Notes: generated from the letters alone by a model not told the origin. A DNA stretch of 64,000 nt from Saprolegnia diclina VS20 (GCF_000281045.1 NW_008246079.1:554230-618229); one strand, 5' to 3'; positions 11,367 to 21,510 are shown, counted from the stretch's first letter. Numbers and translations: made by a program.

Positions 11367-12828
11367 CTACTCGTCGTCACTGAGCGTCTTGGCGCGCTTG
11401 TTGGCATCGAGGCGCTCGAGCGTAAAGACAATCTTCTTCGGCGGCTGGTACCCCAAAATCCCGTTGGCGCTGTGCAGGCCCGTGTCGGTCGGCGCCTACA
11501 TCCAGCCCTTAGCCAAGACAGAGACGACCGGACGCAACTACCTCTTCGTGGCGCACCAAGCGGTGGGTCGTATAGCGTCGAAACACGTCTTCCGTGAGTT
11601 TGTTGCCGTCATCGCCCAGTGTCTTGGATGACGCCCGAAAATAGAGACTGCCCGTAATGTTGAGGAGGCTAAAGACGTTCTTTCCGACGCGGTTGATCTC
11701 GTCGTCGGTCGTCGCGCACGGCAGCACCAAGCAGCACTTGAGCTGCGGCTGGGACGCGCCAAACACAGTGGTTGTCGAGCGCGGCTGGTGCGTGTGGACA
11801 TGGAAGAGCTCGTCAAACGCCTTGGGGCCCATCCTAATGACGACAATAAGAAGCGATCCTGCAGATGCGATGGCCACGTACGCGCCCGTCGACGCGGTGT
11901 GGAACTCGATCACGTCGCCAAAGCGCTTGTTGAAGACGTGCGCGTGCAAGACGGAGCGCCACACCATGTCCAAGTCGGCCACGGAAAAGAAGTACGCCTA
12001 GTAGATATAGCGTTGCCTTCGGCCTTGGAGATGGAGATCGTACGAAATAGCCGCGGTCCGACTCGGGCTCGGTCCCAGCGTCGGGCAGCTTGCGCTTCAA
12101 CGACGTGCTAACAGCCTCGGTGGGCTGTGGCGCATGGAGCTGCAGCTCGGCGCTTGCCTGCAAGCGTGGTCAAGGACGCGACAGGATGGGCGACGTACCT
12201 TGTCGACGACCCGCGTGTTTTGGTTGAGGAGCACGATGCGTTGATGGGCAAACTTGGTCAACGAAATGTTGAGCAGCTCTACATCCAGCGATGGGATGAC
12301 CTCGCCCGGTCACGAATGTCCGTACCAATCATGGACTTTTCGACCGTGTCGGCGTCGCACGCGACCCAGTAGCGCTCGGTGCTGGAGCCATCGGCTGACG
12401 TCGTGATCTTGACGCGCTTCGCTAGCGGTGGGATCTGGCGATGGCGAAAGCCGGCCTCGCCGTCGTCGCCCGACTCGTAGTACATGTTGTCTTCGTCCTC
12501 GTCGTCTTCATCGTCATCGTCTTCGTCTTCATCGTTGTCATCGCCTTCGCCTTCATCGCCTTCATCGCCGTCGTCGAGGTCATCCTCGACATGCGCATGG
12601 CCCGCTCCGTCTTGGCCGTTCGCAGGATGGTCGGCGCCATGCGTGTTGTTGTGCATCTGGAGCTCTTCCCAGTCGTTCTCGAGGAGGTAGTCGGTCGCCG
12701 CCTCGAGGTTATCGTCGCAGATGCGGAGCTAATGGTCTATCGCCATGAGGTCTCCTACCGCATACGCCTACCACTTGCTCGAGCACGGGCGCGGGGATGC
12801 CGGGGAAGATCGGCTGCAACTGGTCCAT
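11367..12828 (-). CDS. CUE/UBA-like protein with a long acidic tract, eight exons
   Basis: Predicted exons on the complement: 12772-12828, 12326-12728, 12199-12278, 12044-12157, 11882-11997, 11542-11833 and 11367-11495, with introns of 41-48 nt; together 396 residues. Residues 1-43 (LQPIFPGIPAPVLEQVL, then DDNLEAATDYLLEND) have the pattern of a CUE or UBA ubiquitin-binding helix bundle. Residues about 62-100 are almost entirely Asp/Glu. A basic patch (KRVKI) follows. The remaining 250 residues look globular but match no family that I recognise. The frame is open upstream to 12948, so a start 40 residues earlier is possible; I chose 12828 because it puts the CUE-like domain at the N-terminus. 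Ubiquitin binding is an inference. Confidence 0.65.
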
Positions 12829-14295
12829 GGGCCCTCGTCCTGCGGCTTGTGCAAATGCGAAGCTCTCCGGAAAAGCAAGGCGAGTAAAAATAGGCGAATT
12901 AAAATACGATTGCGGTATCCGGACTGCGCAAAAGATCGCGACCTTCACGGACGTGGCGTCGGGACGCGACGCCCGAGTCCTCGACGAGTCCTCGCAAGCG
13001 TCGCGCAGTATGGCTTTGCCGAGCCCATGCCACGGCTCGCCCGACCGCCTTCATAGGTGCAGCGAGGTGATCGGCGCTGTTTAAGCCGATCATTTTGCAT
13101 GTGCCAGCTATATGCACAGCAACTGGACAGCGCGCTCTCAAAGCTGCTAGCTCACTGTCGATCAGACCACAAGCTTCAGTGCATCAGACGCACGTCGAGC
13201 CGTGGCTGCCGAAGCCCACCCGTCGCTGCAGCGACGTCCACCGCGCTCGCCGTCGCGACTGGTGCGCTTCAGCTGCTCCACGGCGAAGAGGTCCCATCGC
13301 TCTCGAGCTGCGTCTGTCCGACTGGGCCATCACCACGTCGGCGCAGCTCGTCGGCGCATCTCCTATCAGCTCAAACCATTGTTGCTGGGCTGGTTGCTGG
13401 GTATGCACTCGACGAGCACCTGAGGAAGCAGCGTCGTTGGCTACGGCGCGGTCAAGATAGCGGCCAACTGAGAATGAGTGCACAGACATCCGTGTCTCTT
13501 CGGTGGTGTCATCGGTGCAGTGTACACGCCGATAACGACTGTGACATCGCCCGTCCCGCAATGCTTCAAGGACGGCGTAGGTGTAATCGGTGTAGGATCG
13601 CGCCAAAGGGTGGTCTCGGCGCTCAAATTTGTTCGCGCTTGTAATTGCAGTTGGTAACACGCATTGAAGCCGAGCATGTCGTTGCCCTACCTGGTCCTCT
13701 TGCTGCGTCTCCTCTGTCGTAAAGTAGGTGAACCAAGCATCGGCGATGGCCTTCATGGCCATGTGACATAGCAGTGATTGCCTTCAATCGATGCGTGAGA
13801 TCGCATGGCGGCGACCACTCGGAGGACATATGCATGACCGGTGACATGTCGCAAGAGAGTGCTGTAAATTCGCTTGCTCCTGACGACGACAGCCTTCCAC
13901 CCATGACGTCATTCATCCGCGATCTTTGGCCTCCATCATTAGCATCTGCCTCCTGTCCTGCCTCGTGCTGCTGCTGGAGGCGTCGCCACGCAGCTCGAAC
14001 GGTCGCAGAGTGTATTTTATTTTCTTATTCCATTTGCTACGCTTCCTGATCCTCCGGTTGCGGCTGGTGGCGGTGAAAAAATGGCTGCATTTGTCTTGTA
14101 ATTTGTAACGAATAAAATAAAAAGATCCAGAACGAACGCGTCGTCCGGATAACGGGAGCGAATCAGCACGTCGGAATCGTATCTTTTAAAGTACGTATAC
14201 AAACGCATAGGTAATATAATTCCGATGCGAGTGTTTATGGCCCGGCAGAGTAGGGGCACCTACTTAGTTTTTCTTTTTAGTCCCATCCGCGGGTC
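12829..14295. other. Intergenic region, possibly with a decayed or unconfirmed gene
   Basis: About 1.5 kb between divergent starts. It contains one open minus-strand frame of 192 codons (13184-13762), listed separately. The 400 bp before 14296 are AT-rich with several TATA-like runs and are probably the promoter of the next gene. No repeat or RNA recognised. Confidence 0.4.
13184..13762 (-). CDS. Doubtful open reading frame of 192 codons
   Basis: A minus-strand ATG at 13762 opens an uninterrupted 192-codon frame. The first third (helix-like, AIADAWFTYFTTEETQQED) looks protein-like, the last third is Arg-rich and looks like a chance frame in GC-rich DNA. No family recognised and no plausible partner exon found. 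It may be a small lineage-specific gene, a remnant, or chance. Confidence 0.2.
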   Translation of the reverse strand: MAMKAIADAWFTYFTTEETQQEDQVGQRHARLQCVLPTAITSANKFERRDHPLARSYTDYTYAVLEALRDGRCHSRYRRVHCTDDTTEETRMSVHSFSVGRYLDRAVANDAASSGARRVHTQQPAQQQWFELIGDAPTSCADVVMAQSDRRSSRAMGPLRRGAAEAHQSRRRARWTSLQRRVGFGSHGSTCV

Positions 14296-16104
14296 ATGAC
14301 CACGACGTTCTTCCAGCCGGTCAAGCTGCCCGGCGGCAGTCCGCCCGAGTGGACCGGAAGCGAGTCGGGTACCTCCATGACAATGCTAATGAAGGCGCCT
14401 GGAAGCTTATGCGGCGCGGCTATCTTAGAGCGATCCAGCGTTCACTTGCGGCGACGCACCGAGACTGGCGCCCGCCCGCTGGCCATGTCGCGCGGGCGCA
14501 GCGAAAGCAGCGGCCTCCGAGGCGTGGGCAGCTATGCGCGGGGTCGCAGCATGAGCCTGCCCGCGGACGACGTCCCTATCGAGAGCACGGACGAGCTGCT
14601 CATCGACATTGACACACCAGTGTCCAAGTGCATGATCTACACGACGACCGTGCTCGAGCGCACCAACTCGGTCAAAAGTGACAGTAGCCGCACGGGCGAC
14701 GAAGAGTATGCCCCTCGCCCCACCGAGACATGGCTTGACGAAGTCATGAACAGCAGGAACCCGGTCCAGCACCGCAACACGACCATCGACGACACGTTGC
14801 CTCGGCCAGTTTTGCCTGACCGGTTGTCGCGGCTCGAAGGGCCCAAAAACTTGACATCGAACCGAAGCCGGGGCTTCTCGGTCGCGGGGCGTGACTCTGG
14901 CTACGTGCGCCACGGCAACTCGCCCGCGCGCAACGGCGACACGTCGCTTCGCCTCCCTGCCAAGTCGACCGCGCTTCTCAATTTTCCACGCAACACACGC
15001 CGGGCCGTGGGCGCGACCGTCGGCAGCAGCCTTGGGCAGACGCTCGTCAACTCGACGCCCGAGCCGTCCATGACGCCGTCGCTGTCCTTTGACGGCAGCA
15101 ACGGGTCGAAGAAGCTGGTAATGGACGAACTGACGCAATCGGAGGGCGGTCGGGACCGCGTCTCGCTCTTTGACTTTGCGAAAAAGCACGACAGCAGCAG
15201 CAAAAAGCCCAACCCGGTCGCCGTCGCGCTCGAGAAGATGTGTACAAAGGACAAGGACGCGGTGCCCAACAGCCCGGCGAAGAAGGACAAGTCGTCCAAG
15301 AAGTGGTGGGAGCTCTCCAACAAGCACCACAAACACCAACCGCCGCCGTCGATGGAGAAGAAGCAGGTGTCTGTGGCGCTGGCCGCGCCCGACCTCTCGG
15401 CGGTGCCCAAGAAATCGATCCTTGTCGCGACGCCGCCGACGCCGACGCGCCTCACGACGCAGACGTTCGACGACAACGACGACGACGACGACGACAACCA
15501 CAGCATCTTTAGCTCGCTTCGCAACGTCGACTTGGTCTCGTCGTACATTCGCGAGTCGGCGACCAAGGACGCGGCCATGGAAGAGGACATTGCCAAGGCG
15601 CTCGACGATGCCGAGAGCGACGTCGTCGACGAACCCATTGTTGACGAACCCCTGGTCGCGTCACCCGTGACGCCACCGCCCGTCCCCGCGGCCGCGCCCG
15701 GGCTCCTCCGGCCGCCGCCAAAGAAGGCGCGCGGCAACGCCAACATGGTGGCATTCTTGGGCGGCTACAAGCAGACGCAGGGGCCCCGGGGCATGCTCAA
15801 GCTCGGGGTCGCGAGCGACATTGCGTCGCGCGCCAAGAACATCCGGAAGCGGACGGCCGAGACCGCGCTCCAGCGGCAGCTGGCCGAAGCCAAGGCGCGT
15901 ATCCCGCTCGAATTCGCCGACATGTCGGGCGTTGTCGTCAAGGAGCACAAGCGCAACACGACCCGCAGCGTGACGTGGCCGTCGGAGGAGAGCGCGCTCG
16001 AGGATATTTATGTGTTTGAGGTCGTTGAGCCCGAGCCCGATGACGCGTCGAGTAGCAGCAGCCGTGACGCCGACGACGAGCCGCATACGCTCGTGGATTT
16101 GTAA
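14296..16104 (+). CDS. Disordered protein with a PNUTS-like PP1-docking motif
   Basis: A single open frame of 602 residues. Most of it is Ser/Pro/Asp/Lys-rich and probably unstructured, with an Asp run near residue 398 and a basic region around residues 320-340. Near the C-terminus residues 557-561 read RSVTW, continuing PSEESALEDIYVFE. This fits the RVxF-type docking site for protein phosphatase 1, and the longer VTWP...L..I..FE pattern resembles the PP1-binding segment of PNUTS (PPP1R10). A role as a PP1-targeting subunit in the nucleus is an inference from that motif. A 60-nt stretch starting GTACCTCC near 14370 and ending TTAG could be an in-frame intron, removing about 20 residues. No enzymatic domain was seen. 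Confidence 0.65.
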   Translation: MTTTFFQPVKLPGGSPPEWTGSESGTSMTMLMKAPGSLCGAAILERSSVHLRRRTETGARPLAMSRGRSESSGLRGVGSYARGRSMSLPADDVPIESTDELLIDIDTPVSKCMIYTTTVLERTNSVKSDSSRTGDEEYAPRPTETWLDEVMNSRNPVQHRNTTIDDTLPRPVLPDRLSRLEGPKNLTSNRSRGFSVAGRDSGYVRHGNSPARNGDTSLRLPAKSTALLNFPRNTRRAVGATVGSSLGQTLVNSTPEPSMTPSLSFDGSNGSKKLVMDELTQSEGGRDRVSLFDFAKKHDSSSKKPNPVAVALEKMCTKDKDAVPNSPAKKDKSSKKWWELSNKHHKHQPPPSMEKKQVSVALAAPDLSAVPKKSILVATPPTPTRLTTQTFDDNDDDDDDNHSIFSSLRNVDLVSSYIRESATKDAAMEEDIAKALDDAESDVVDEPIVDEPLVASPVTPPPVPAAAPGLLRPPPKKARGNANMVAFLGGYKQTQGPRGMLKLGVASDIASRAKNIRKRTAETALQRQLAEAKARIPLEFADMSGVVVKEHKRNTTRSVTWPSEESALEDIYVFEVVEPEPDDASSSSSRDADDEPHTLVDL

Positions 16105-16138
16105 TCGTTCGTCTTATTTAGTCTGTTCTTCGTCGGAT

Positions 16139-17309
16139 CTAGTCTTCGTCGACGTTGTGGTAGACGTCGTTGACATCTTCATTGTCCTGCAGCGCCTACG
16201 CCCATGCCCGCCGCATGATGCCAGAGCCACATCCGCATTGCGTACCTCGAGGAGCGTGTCGAACTCGGCCTTGGCGTCGCCTTCGAGCACCAGGTACTCC
16301 TGCCATGTGCGCATGAGATGCGATGGCCACCATCATGGAGTAGTACCTTGGGCGAATAGATGAGCTCGCTCACCTGCGGCACGACGCCGGCCTCCATGAG
16401 GTTGGTGCGCACGGCCGCGAGTTCGCTGCTTTCGCACATGAGCTACAGGCGGTGGCTCATGCATCTCCAATCGTCGGGCAACGGGAGGTGTACCTGCGCC
16501 ATGGTCTCGCGGTACTCGACGTCGTCGACGCCCGCTTCAATCTACAAAGACGATCAGTATGAGCAAGGACAATGGAATATGGAGGACGGCTACCGCCAGG
16601 TTCATGACGCTCTCTTCGTCCCACGCAAAGGCGTCGTCGTCCGGCTTTTGGATCTCAAAGTACCCCTTGCGCTCAAACATCCAGGCGACGGACCCGTTGG
16701 CGCCGAGGTTGCCGTTGTGCTTGCTCAGGATGTGGCGCAGCGCCGGCGCCGTGCGCTTCCGGTTGTCTGTGAGCGCTTCGATCTACCTGCTATGTGATCT
16801 CCATGGCTCGAGAGGATGGACGTCTTACGATCAAGGCGCTGCCGTGGGACCCCGTGGCTTCGTACTCGACAGTCTCGGTGATGACACCCGACTTGCCCTC
16901 GACGCCTCGCTTGACCGCGTACTCGATCTTGTCGCGGGGCATGTTGGCCGCCTTGGCCTTGGAAATCACCGACGCCAGGCGCTACGCGTCACCGCATGAG
17001 AGATGAAGCGTCTCGTAGCGTTGTACAATGTTGTTGGTATCGCCCGCCGTGAGCTTGGACGTGACCATGAGCTCCTTAGCGAGCTTCCCGAAGAGCAGCG
17101 TCCGCTTCTACAGACCGCGCAGCATGAGACGATGACCTTCGAGAGGGTGCTCGTACCGCGTCCGTGAGGCTCTTCTTGCCTTGGATCGTCGGACCGCGGC
17201 CCATGCAGCGGCGCTGGTCAGCGCTGCCAAGCACCGAGCTCGTCGGCGCCATCGAGCGTAGGATGAAGGCCGGCTTGGTCGCGCGCGCGAGGACTTGCAG
17301 GAGCACCAT
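16139..17309 (-). CDS. TACO1: TACO1/YebC family mitochondrial translational activator, eight exons
   Basis: Predicted exons on the complement: 17157-17309, 17027-17107, 16829-16981, 16594-16782, 16494-16541, 16347-16442, 16246-16299, 16139-16195; 276 residues. The mature part begins GRGPTIQGKK and shows family blocks AKAANMPRDKIEYAVKRG, EALTDNRKRTAPALRHI, NGNLGANGSVAWMFERKG and the C-terminal VNDVYHNVD. The first 35 residues are basic/Ser-rich with no acidic residue for most of their length, as in a mitochondrial presequence. In mammals TACO1 aids translation of COX1 mRNA; bacterial YebC relatives act at ribosomes stalled on proline-rich stretches. All introns are 45-52 nt and the sum of exons is an exact frame. 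The gene is divergent from the tubulin acetyltransferase gene with only 101 bp between start codons. Confidence 0.92.
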
Positions 17310-17410
17310 CGTCGTGCAGGCCACTCTTTCAATATGGAGATTTTGCGGTGCGTCTTGTGTCCAAAAACACGCAACCGGACCCACGCAACCATCTGGCGCA
17401 GCTGGGAGAT
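17310..17410. promoter_or_regulatory. Compact divergent promoter between TACO1 and alpha-tubulin acetyltransferase
   Basis: 101 bp separate the two start codons on opposite strands, so both promoters must fit here or reach into the neighbouring first exons. No TATA-like box stands out. Confidence 0.55.
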
Positions 17411-18094
17411 ATGGACCTGGAATGGCGTGGGATTAGCTGTCCTGCCAGCATGCGCTGCTGCACCTTGGACGAGCTGCTGGCGACGCTGCCGTCGGACCGC
17501 GAGCGACTGGAAGCGCAGATCGACCGCTTGGGCGAGCAATCGGCCGAGGTACGACGTTGCTGGCATGGACCTCTCCCACTACGGCGTAGGCGCAAGGCTT
17601 GCGCCAGCCCATCACGTCCATGGTACTCGTGCAATCGCCCAAGAGCCTTGACGAAGGCCATATCGTCCACGTCCTCGTCGACGATCGGCAAAATGGCGAG
17701 ATTGTGGGGTACCTCAAGACGGGTACCAAGCACCTCTACTACATGGTGCAATACCTTGCGTGGTCATGGCACGCCTCATGACCGATCTAGACAGCTGCAG
17801 GAGCATACAAGGAGATGGACCCGGTCTGCGTCCTTGACTTTTACGTCGTCCAGCAGCGCCATGGCCACGGCGCAATGCTCTTTCGATCGATGCTCGAGGT
17901 ACACGCCATCGACGCTGTACATCAAGGCGACAGACGTCTCGTAGCGGCTCCAACTACGCGCCAAGGACCTTGCGTACGACCGGCCGTCGCCCAAGCTCGG
18001 GCCCTTCCTCGCCAAGTACTTCGGGCTGCGCTCGTTCGTACCGCAGAGCAACCGCTTTGTGCTCTTCGACGCATATTTCGAAACAACCCAGTAG
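17411..18094 (+). CDS. ATAT1: Alpha-tubulin N-acetyltransferase (ATAT1/MEC-17 family), four exons
   Basis: Predicted exons 17411-17548, 17590-17745, 17791-17898 and 17945-18094 give 183 residues. Family blocks are clear: EGHIVHVLVDDRQNG, VGYLKTGTKHLY, PVCVLDFYVVQQRHGHGAML (the acetyl-CoA-binding loop) and LAYDRPSPKLGPFLAKYFGL. The enzyme acetylates Lys40 of alpha-tubulin inside the microtubule lumen and is typical of organisms with cilia or flagella, which fits a zoospore-forming oomycete. The protein is short: it is essentially only the catalytic domain. The frame is open upstream to 17348; the ATG at 17411 was chosen because it leaves the usual short N-terminus. Introns are 41, 45 and 46 nt. 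Confidence 0.9.
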
Positions 18095-18111
18095 TGTTGT
18101 ATAGCAAATCA

Positions 18112-19290
18112 TTACACGGACGCCAGAAACGCAAGGAGCTTCGTGTCTTCGTCCTCGGGCTCCTCGGGCTTGGACGGGTCATAGCACGCGCGGATCTGCG
18201 CACCGCCAAACCACCGGCCGTTCATGACCTCGAGGCACTTGATCGCACTGGGGAGCGCTTCAAACTCGACGGCCACCACGTTCGTATCGCGAAAAATCTG
18301 CAGCCGCGTGACCTGGCCGTAGTTGCTGCACTCCATCTGCAAGTCGTCTTCCAAGTCCAAGTTCTCTTCGTCGTCGCCATCGTCGACAATGTTGTACAAG
18401 AGAATCGAGCGGGACGGCGTCTCGAGCACGTGCTCGTCCGTGGGCGGAAGCTCGGGCGGACCGACGACGGGTGCAGCGGCTACTGGTGCGTCTCGTACGA
18501 CCGGTGCGTCTGGTGCAGCACCCACTGGCATGGATAGCCGCTGCTGCATTTCGTTGAGAAACGCTGTGACTGCGTCGGCGCCTTCGGCCATCGGCGGCGG
18601 CTCAAGCGGCGCAAGAGACGGCTCCACCTCTTCCTTCTTGTTGAACTCGGCCGCCTTTGCACTAGACGTCCATTAGCGTAAGCAGAGATCGGATCGCGTA
18701 ATGTCGTACGTGATGCGAACACCAGGCTTGATCTCTGCATTGTTGAGCTGTGAAGCATGAGCGTCCATCGGTCGGCCGGACCCGTACCTTGGCGATCGCG
18801 GTTTCCAGCATCGCATGCGTCATGAACGTCACCAGTGCGTCACCCTGCACCCATGCAGGTTGAACTCGTCAAGTGGGAAGAAGCGGATGACCGTACCTTG
18901 AGCCCACCGCGGTCGTCCTTGTAAAACTTGAGGCGCTTGACGCGGCCAAGGCGTGCACAGACCATCTCTGAAGTATAGCGTCGGTCGCGAAACCATGTTG
19001 AGCGAAACGTACCGAGCTGTTTGCAGGCAATGTAAGTCGTAAGGCCCATGACATACATGCTCGTGTTCTTGGGCGCGGCCTTCTTCTTGGGCTTGGCGGC
19101 ATCTGTGGCTGGCGGCGGCTCCAAGGACCGCTCGTACTCGCGCAGCAGAGCCTCGTCCCGCTGCCGATCCAGCCTAGAGGCGCTGAGCTCATCGAGTTGG
19201 AGAGTCCACGTCGTACTTATCGAGGTACTCGAAGTTCTTCTCGAGCGCGCACTCGATGCGCATGAACTCGCGGTCGAGGAGGCGCTCCAT
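18112..19290 (-). CDS. HTATSF1: TAT-SF1/CUS2-like U2 snRNP-associated splicing factor, six exons
   Basis: Predicted exons on the complement: 19217-19290, 19013-19173, 18897-18967, 18788-18844, 18710-18747, 18112-18661; 316 residues. After a short helical N-terminus and a Lys-rich linker comes an RRM (SMYVMGLTTYI as RNP2, KGDALVTF in the RNP1 position). A Pro/Ala linker follows. The C-terminal domain ends GRWFGGAQIRACYD; the RWF tripeptide is the mark of a U2AF-homology motif (UHM), which binds Trp-containing ligand peptides such as those in SF3B1. This order (RRM, then UHM) is that of yeast CUS2 and human TAT-SF1, which act on the U2 snRNP before branch-site engagement. Its 3' end is 17 bp from that of the convergent acetyltransferase gene. 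Confidence 0.85.
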
Positions 19291-19490
19291 GCTCGCTCGC
19301 GTCGATAATTTCGGCAAATTGGAAATCTCGCGTTCAAAGTGGCATATACCATGCGGCACATGCCGTGCGGTGACACAAAATGCCGAAAATACGAGTGCCG
19401 TAAACACCATGTTTTCGGTGGGCCCCCTAGTACAAAATTGAGCGGTGGTACCCTGCACGCCGGTGGCCATTTTTGATCAAGTGTTTTTGA

Positions 19491-19711
19491 ATGGGCAACC
19501 AGACCAGCGCGCCCGTGAACGACCCCTGTGCGTCGGCCCTCGATGCGTACTTGGCGTAAGCAGATGCGATGCTACCGACGTGTGCTCATGCCCGCCATAT
19601 GCAGGTGCGTCGAGAAGAAGAACCAGGAAAGCGGCGGTCTCCGCGACGGCGACGAGTGCGAAGACGAGATCAAGGCCTACAAGGACTGCCGGCAAGCGCA
19701 CAAGAAGGCCA
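19491..19711 (+). CDS. Twin CX9C (CHCH) mitochondrial protein, cut by assembly gap
   Basis: Exon 19491-19555, a 49-nt intron, then exon 19605 onward until the run of N at 19712. The product has CASALDAYLAC and CEDEIKAYKDC, two exact C-x9-C pairs on helices, the hallmark of CHCH proteins imported into the mitochondrial intermembrane space and oxidised by MIA40. Such proteins are small assembly factors or structural subunits. If the gap length is true, the frame ends at TGA 19891-19893 and the protein is 117 residues, but the C-terminal half is unseen. Which CHCH protein this is cannot be told. Confidence 0.72.
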
Positions 19712-19886
19712 NNNNNNNNNNNNNNNNNNNNNNNNNNNNNNNNNNNNNNNNNNNNNNNNNNNNNNNNNNNNNNNNNNNNNNNNNNNNNNNNNNNNNNNNN
19801 NNNNNNNNNNNNNNNNNNNNNNNNNNNNNNNNNNNNNNNNNNNNNNNNNNNNNNNNNNNNNNNNNNNNNNNNNNNNNNNNNNNNNN
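19712..19886. other. Assembly gap (175 N)
   Basis: Unknown bases only. The gap interrupts the CHCH gene. Confidence 0.99.
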
Positions 19887-20024
19887 CGATTGAGCCTTGT
19901 CCATCGCGCGTCCCGACACTGGTCCTGGCGCTTCTTGTGTGCATGGTGCCATAACGGCGCGGGACGCAGGCATCTCGATAGACATATATATATTGAGGAT
20001 GATGTTGGCGGATGACGTTGCCTT

Positions 20025-20420
20025 TTATGCTTGGACGACGCTGGGTATGGTTTCGTAGCTACTATTGTTGCTGTAATGGTACGTACTGGTCACGTTGGAG
20101 AGGCCGCGGCTCCCGCGCGAGTTGGTGTTTGCACGCGGTCGCCGTACGCGGAGGTTCTCAGCGAGGAACGCATCGGGCACCGGAATCGCTTCCAGCGACC
20201 CGGCGCGTGGGCGCTTCTTGGCTTTGCCCATGTAGCCATGCGCCTCGGTGGACTTGGCGAGGTACTCGGACTCGAGCGCGCTGGCGCTGGCGTCGAGGTA
20301 CATCGTCAGGTGGTCGCCAGCCGCGGTCATCTTGCGCCTCTTCAGATCTGCCTCGTCGGCCTCCACGCCACTGGCGCCTGGACACCATGCGCACGCGGGC
20401 GATCCCTGTACCGCGCCCAT
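20025..20420 (-). CDS. Small uncharacterised protein, 131 residues
   Basis: ATG at 20420, stop at 20025. The middle (EADLKRRKMTAAG, then SALESEYLAKSTEA) is helix-like and hydrophilic, with a basic GKAKKRPRAG patch that could be a nuclear signal; the C-terminus is Asn/Ser/Arg-rich. A GTACGG near 20154 could be a splice donor, so the true C-terminus may differ. No family recognised. Confidence 0.4.
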   Translation of the reverse strand: MGAVQGSPACAWCPGASGVEADEADLKRRKMTAAGDHLTMYLDASASALESEYLAKSTEAHGYMGKAKKRPRAGSLEAIPVPDAFLAENLRVRRPRANTNSRGSRGLSNVTSTYHYSNNSSYETIPSVVQA

Positions 20421-20689
20421 GCCCGCTTCCGGACCGTCACTTCAATGGGCGAATATGGTACCGACCTGCGGTGCCCCGGGGCCCACATGGATCGCTAGCA
20501 TATAGTGTGGGATTGCATGTACACTATATTCAGTACATCTTACCAGTGATCTCACCACAACTCACGAACCTCGAGAGCTCGTTGTGCCACGTGTCTGTAC
20601 CCTGAGTGACGAAACACTCGTTGACATTAGAATCTCTACCCAACGACTTGCTGTGGCAACTCGCCTCGCCCACTGCCGCATGACCAAAA

Positions 20690-21510
20690 GCTGCTTGCAG
20701 CCGACCACGCCACATCGATTGGGACGAGCGCTGGAGGAACGTCGCCTGTCCGCACCAGCACCGCGACTGTAGCGACCTGGATTTGCCTCGTCCGGCGCCC
20801 AAGCTCACTACGCTGCTGCAGCAACTCGACAACGCGGCGAGACAAAGTCGGTCGTGACGTCAGCAACTCGCCGCCACCTCGCTCGGCCTATCACGCCTTT
20901 TCTTGGGCGTACCAAGTCTGTGGTCAAGAACCTCGACGTCGACGATATTCTCGACCACGTCAGTGTCAAGGAGCTCGTCATGGACGTGTCCAACCAGACA
21001 ATTCGCCGCAGATGCGCACGCGAGATTTTTCGCGCTACGCCGGTCAAGCACAGCGATGAAGAGCTACGAGGCGTCGGTCCAGCGCTCCATCCAAGCGAAG
21101 GAGTTCGAGGTGCCGGAGCCTTCGTCTCGAGCCCAAGGGCAGCAGGCGACCGTCGACATTACATGGTTCAAGGAGGCCCGAAAGCGCCGGCGCAACGAGC
21201 CGGACGTGGCTCTTTCACGTCGACCCAAGCGACAGACTAGCGATCACTCACGCGACGATCGCAAGTCAGGGCTCCTCGAAGACGTGTCACTTCACGATGG
21301 TGTCGCGGCAGCAGACCAAGATCAAGGCTATCAACGACCGCCAGGGCGCAGCCATGGCACGTCTCGAGGCCGATGCCAGCTTCCAAGCGACTGTGCTGCC
21401 TTGTACGTCAACGGCGCGCTTGCGCCCACAAGTTTGCTTCGAAACACTGGCTTGACGGTGGAGATGACGACCAAGTGCTGGTGCCGACTCCCACGCATTC
21501 AGGCGTAGCG
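20690..21510 (+). pseudogene. Possible intron-rich or decayed gene of unknown function
   Basis: Protein-like segments occur in different plus-strand frames: around 20720-20840 (a Trp/His/Cys-containing piece, then PAPKLTTLLQQLDNAARQ), 20920-21000 (VKNLDVDDILDHVSVKELVM), 21058-21215 (SYEASVQRSIQAKEFEVPEP, then ITWFKEARKRRRNEP) and 21290-21400 (SRQQTKIKAINDRQGAAMAR). Their order and character suggest one gene, but joining them would need introns without usual GT-AG sites, or frameshifts. It may be a pseudogene, a gene with sequencing errors next to the gap, or partly chance. No domain recognised. Confidence 0.25.

Noticed and set aside
12301-12325. 25-nt intron GTACGG...GCGAG in the CUE-like gene
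   Set aside because: It breaks the frame; the 47-nt intron ending TGTAG restores it.
12480-12600. Trinucleotide (tcg/tcc/tca) run resembling a microsatellite
   Set aside because: It encodes the Asp/Glu tract of the CUE-like protein and is explained by it.
14425-15501. Minus-strand ORF of 358 codons
   Set aside because: Shadow of the plus-strand gene 14296-16104; Arg/Val-rich with Val and Arg runs from the Asp and Lys/Pro codons of the true strand.
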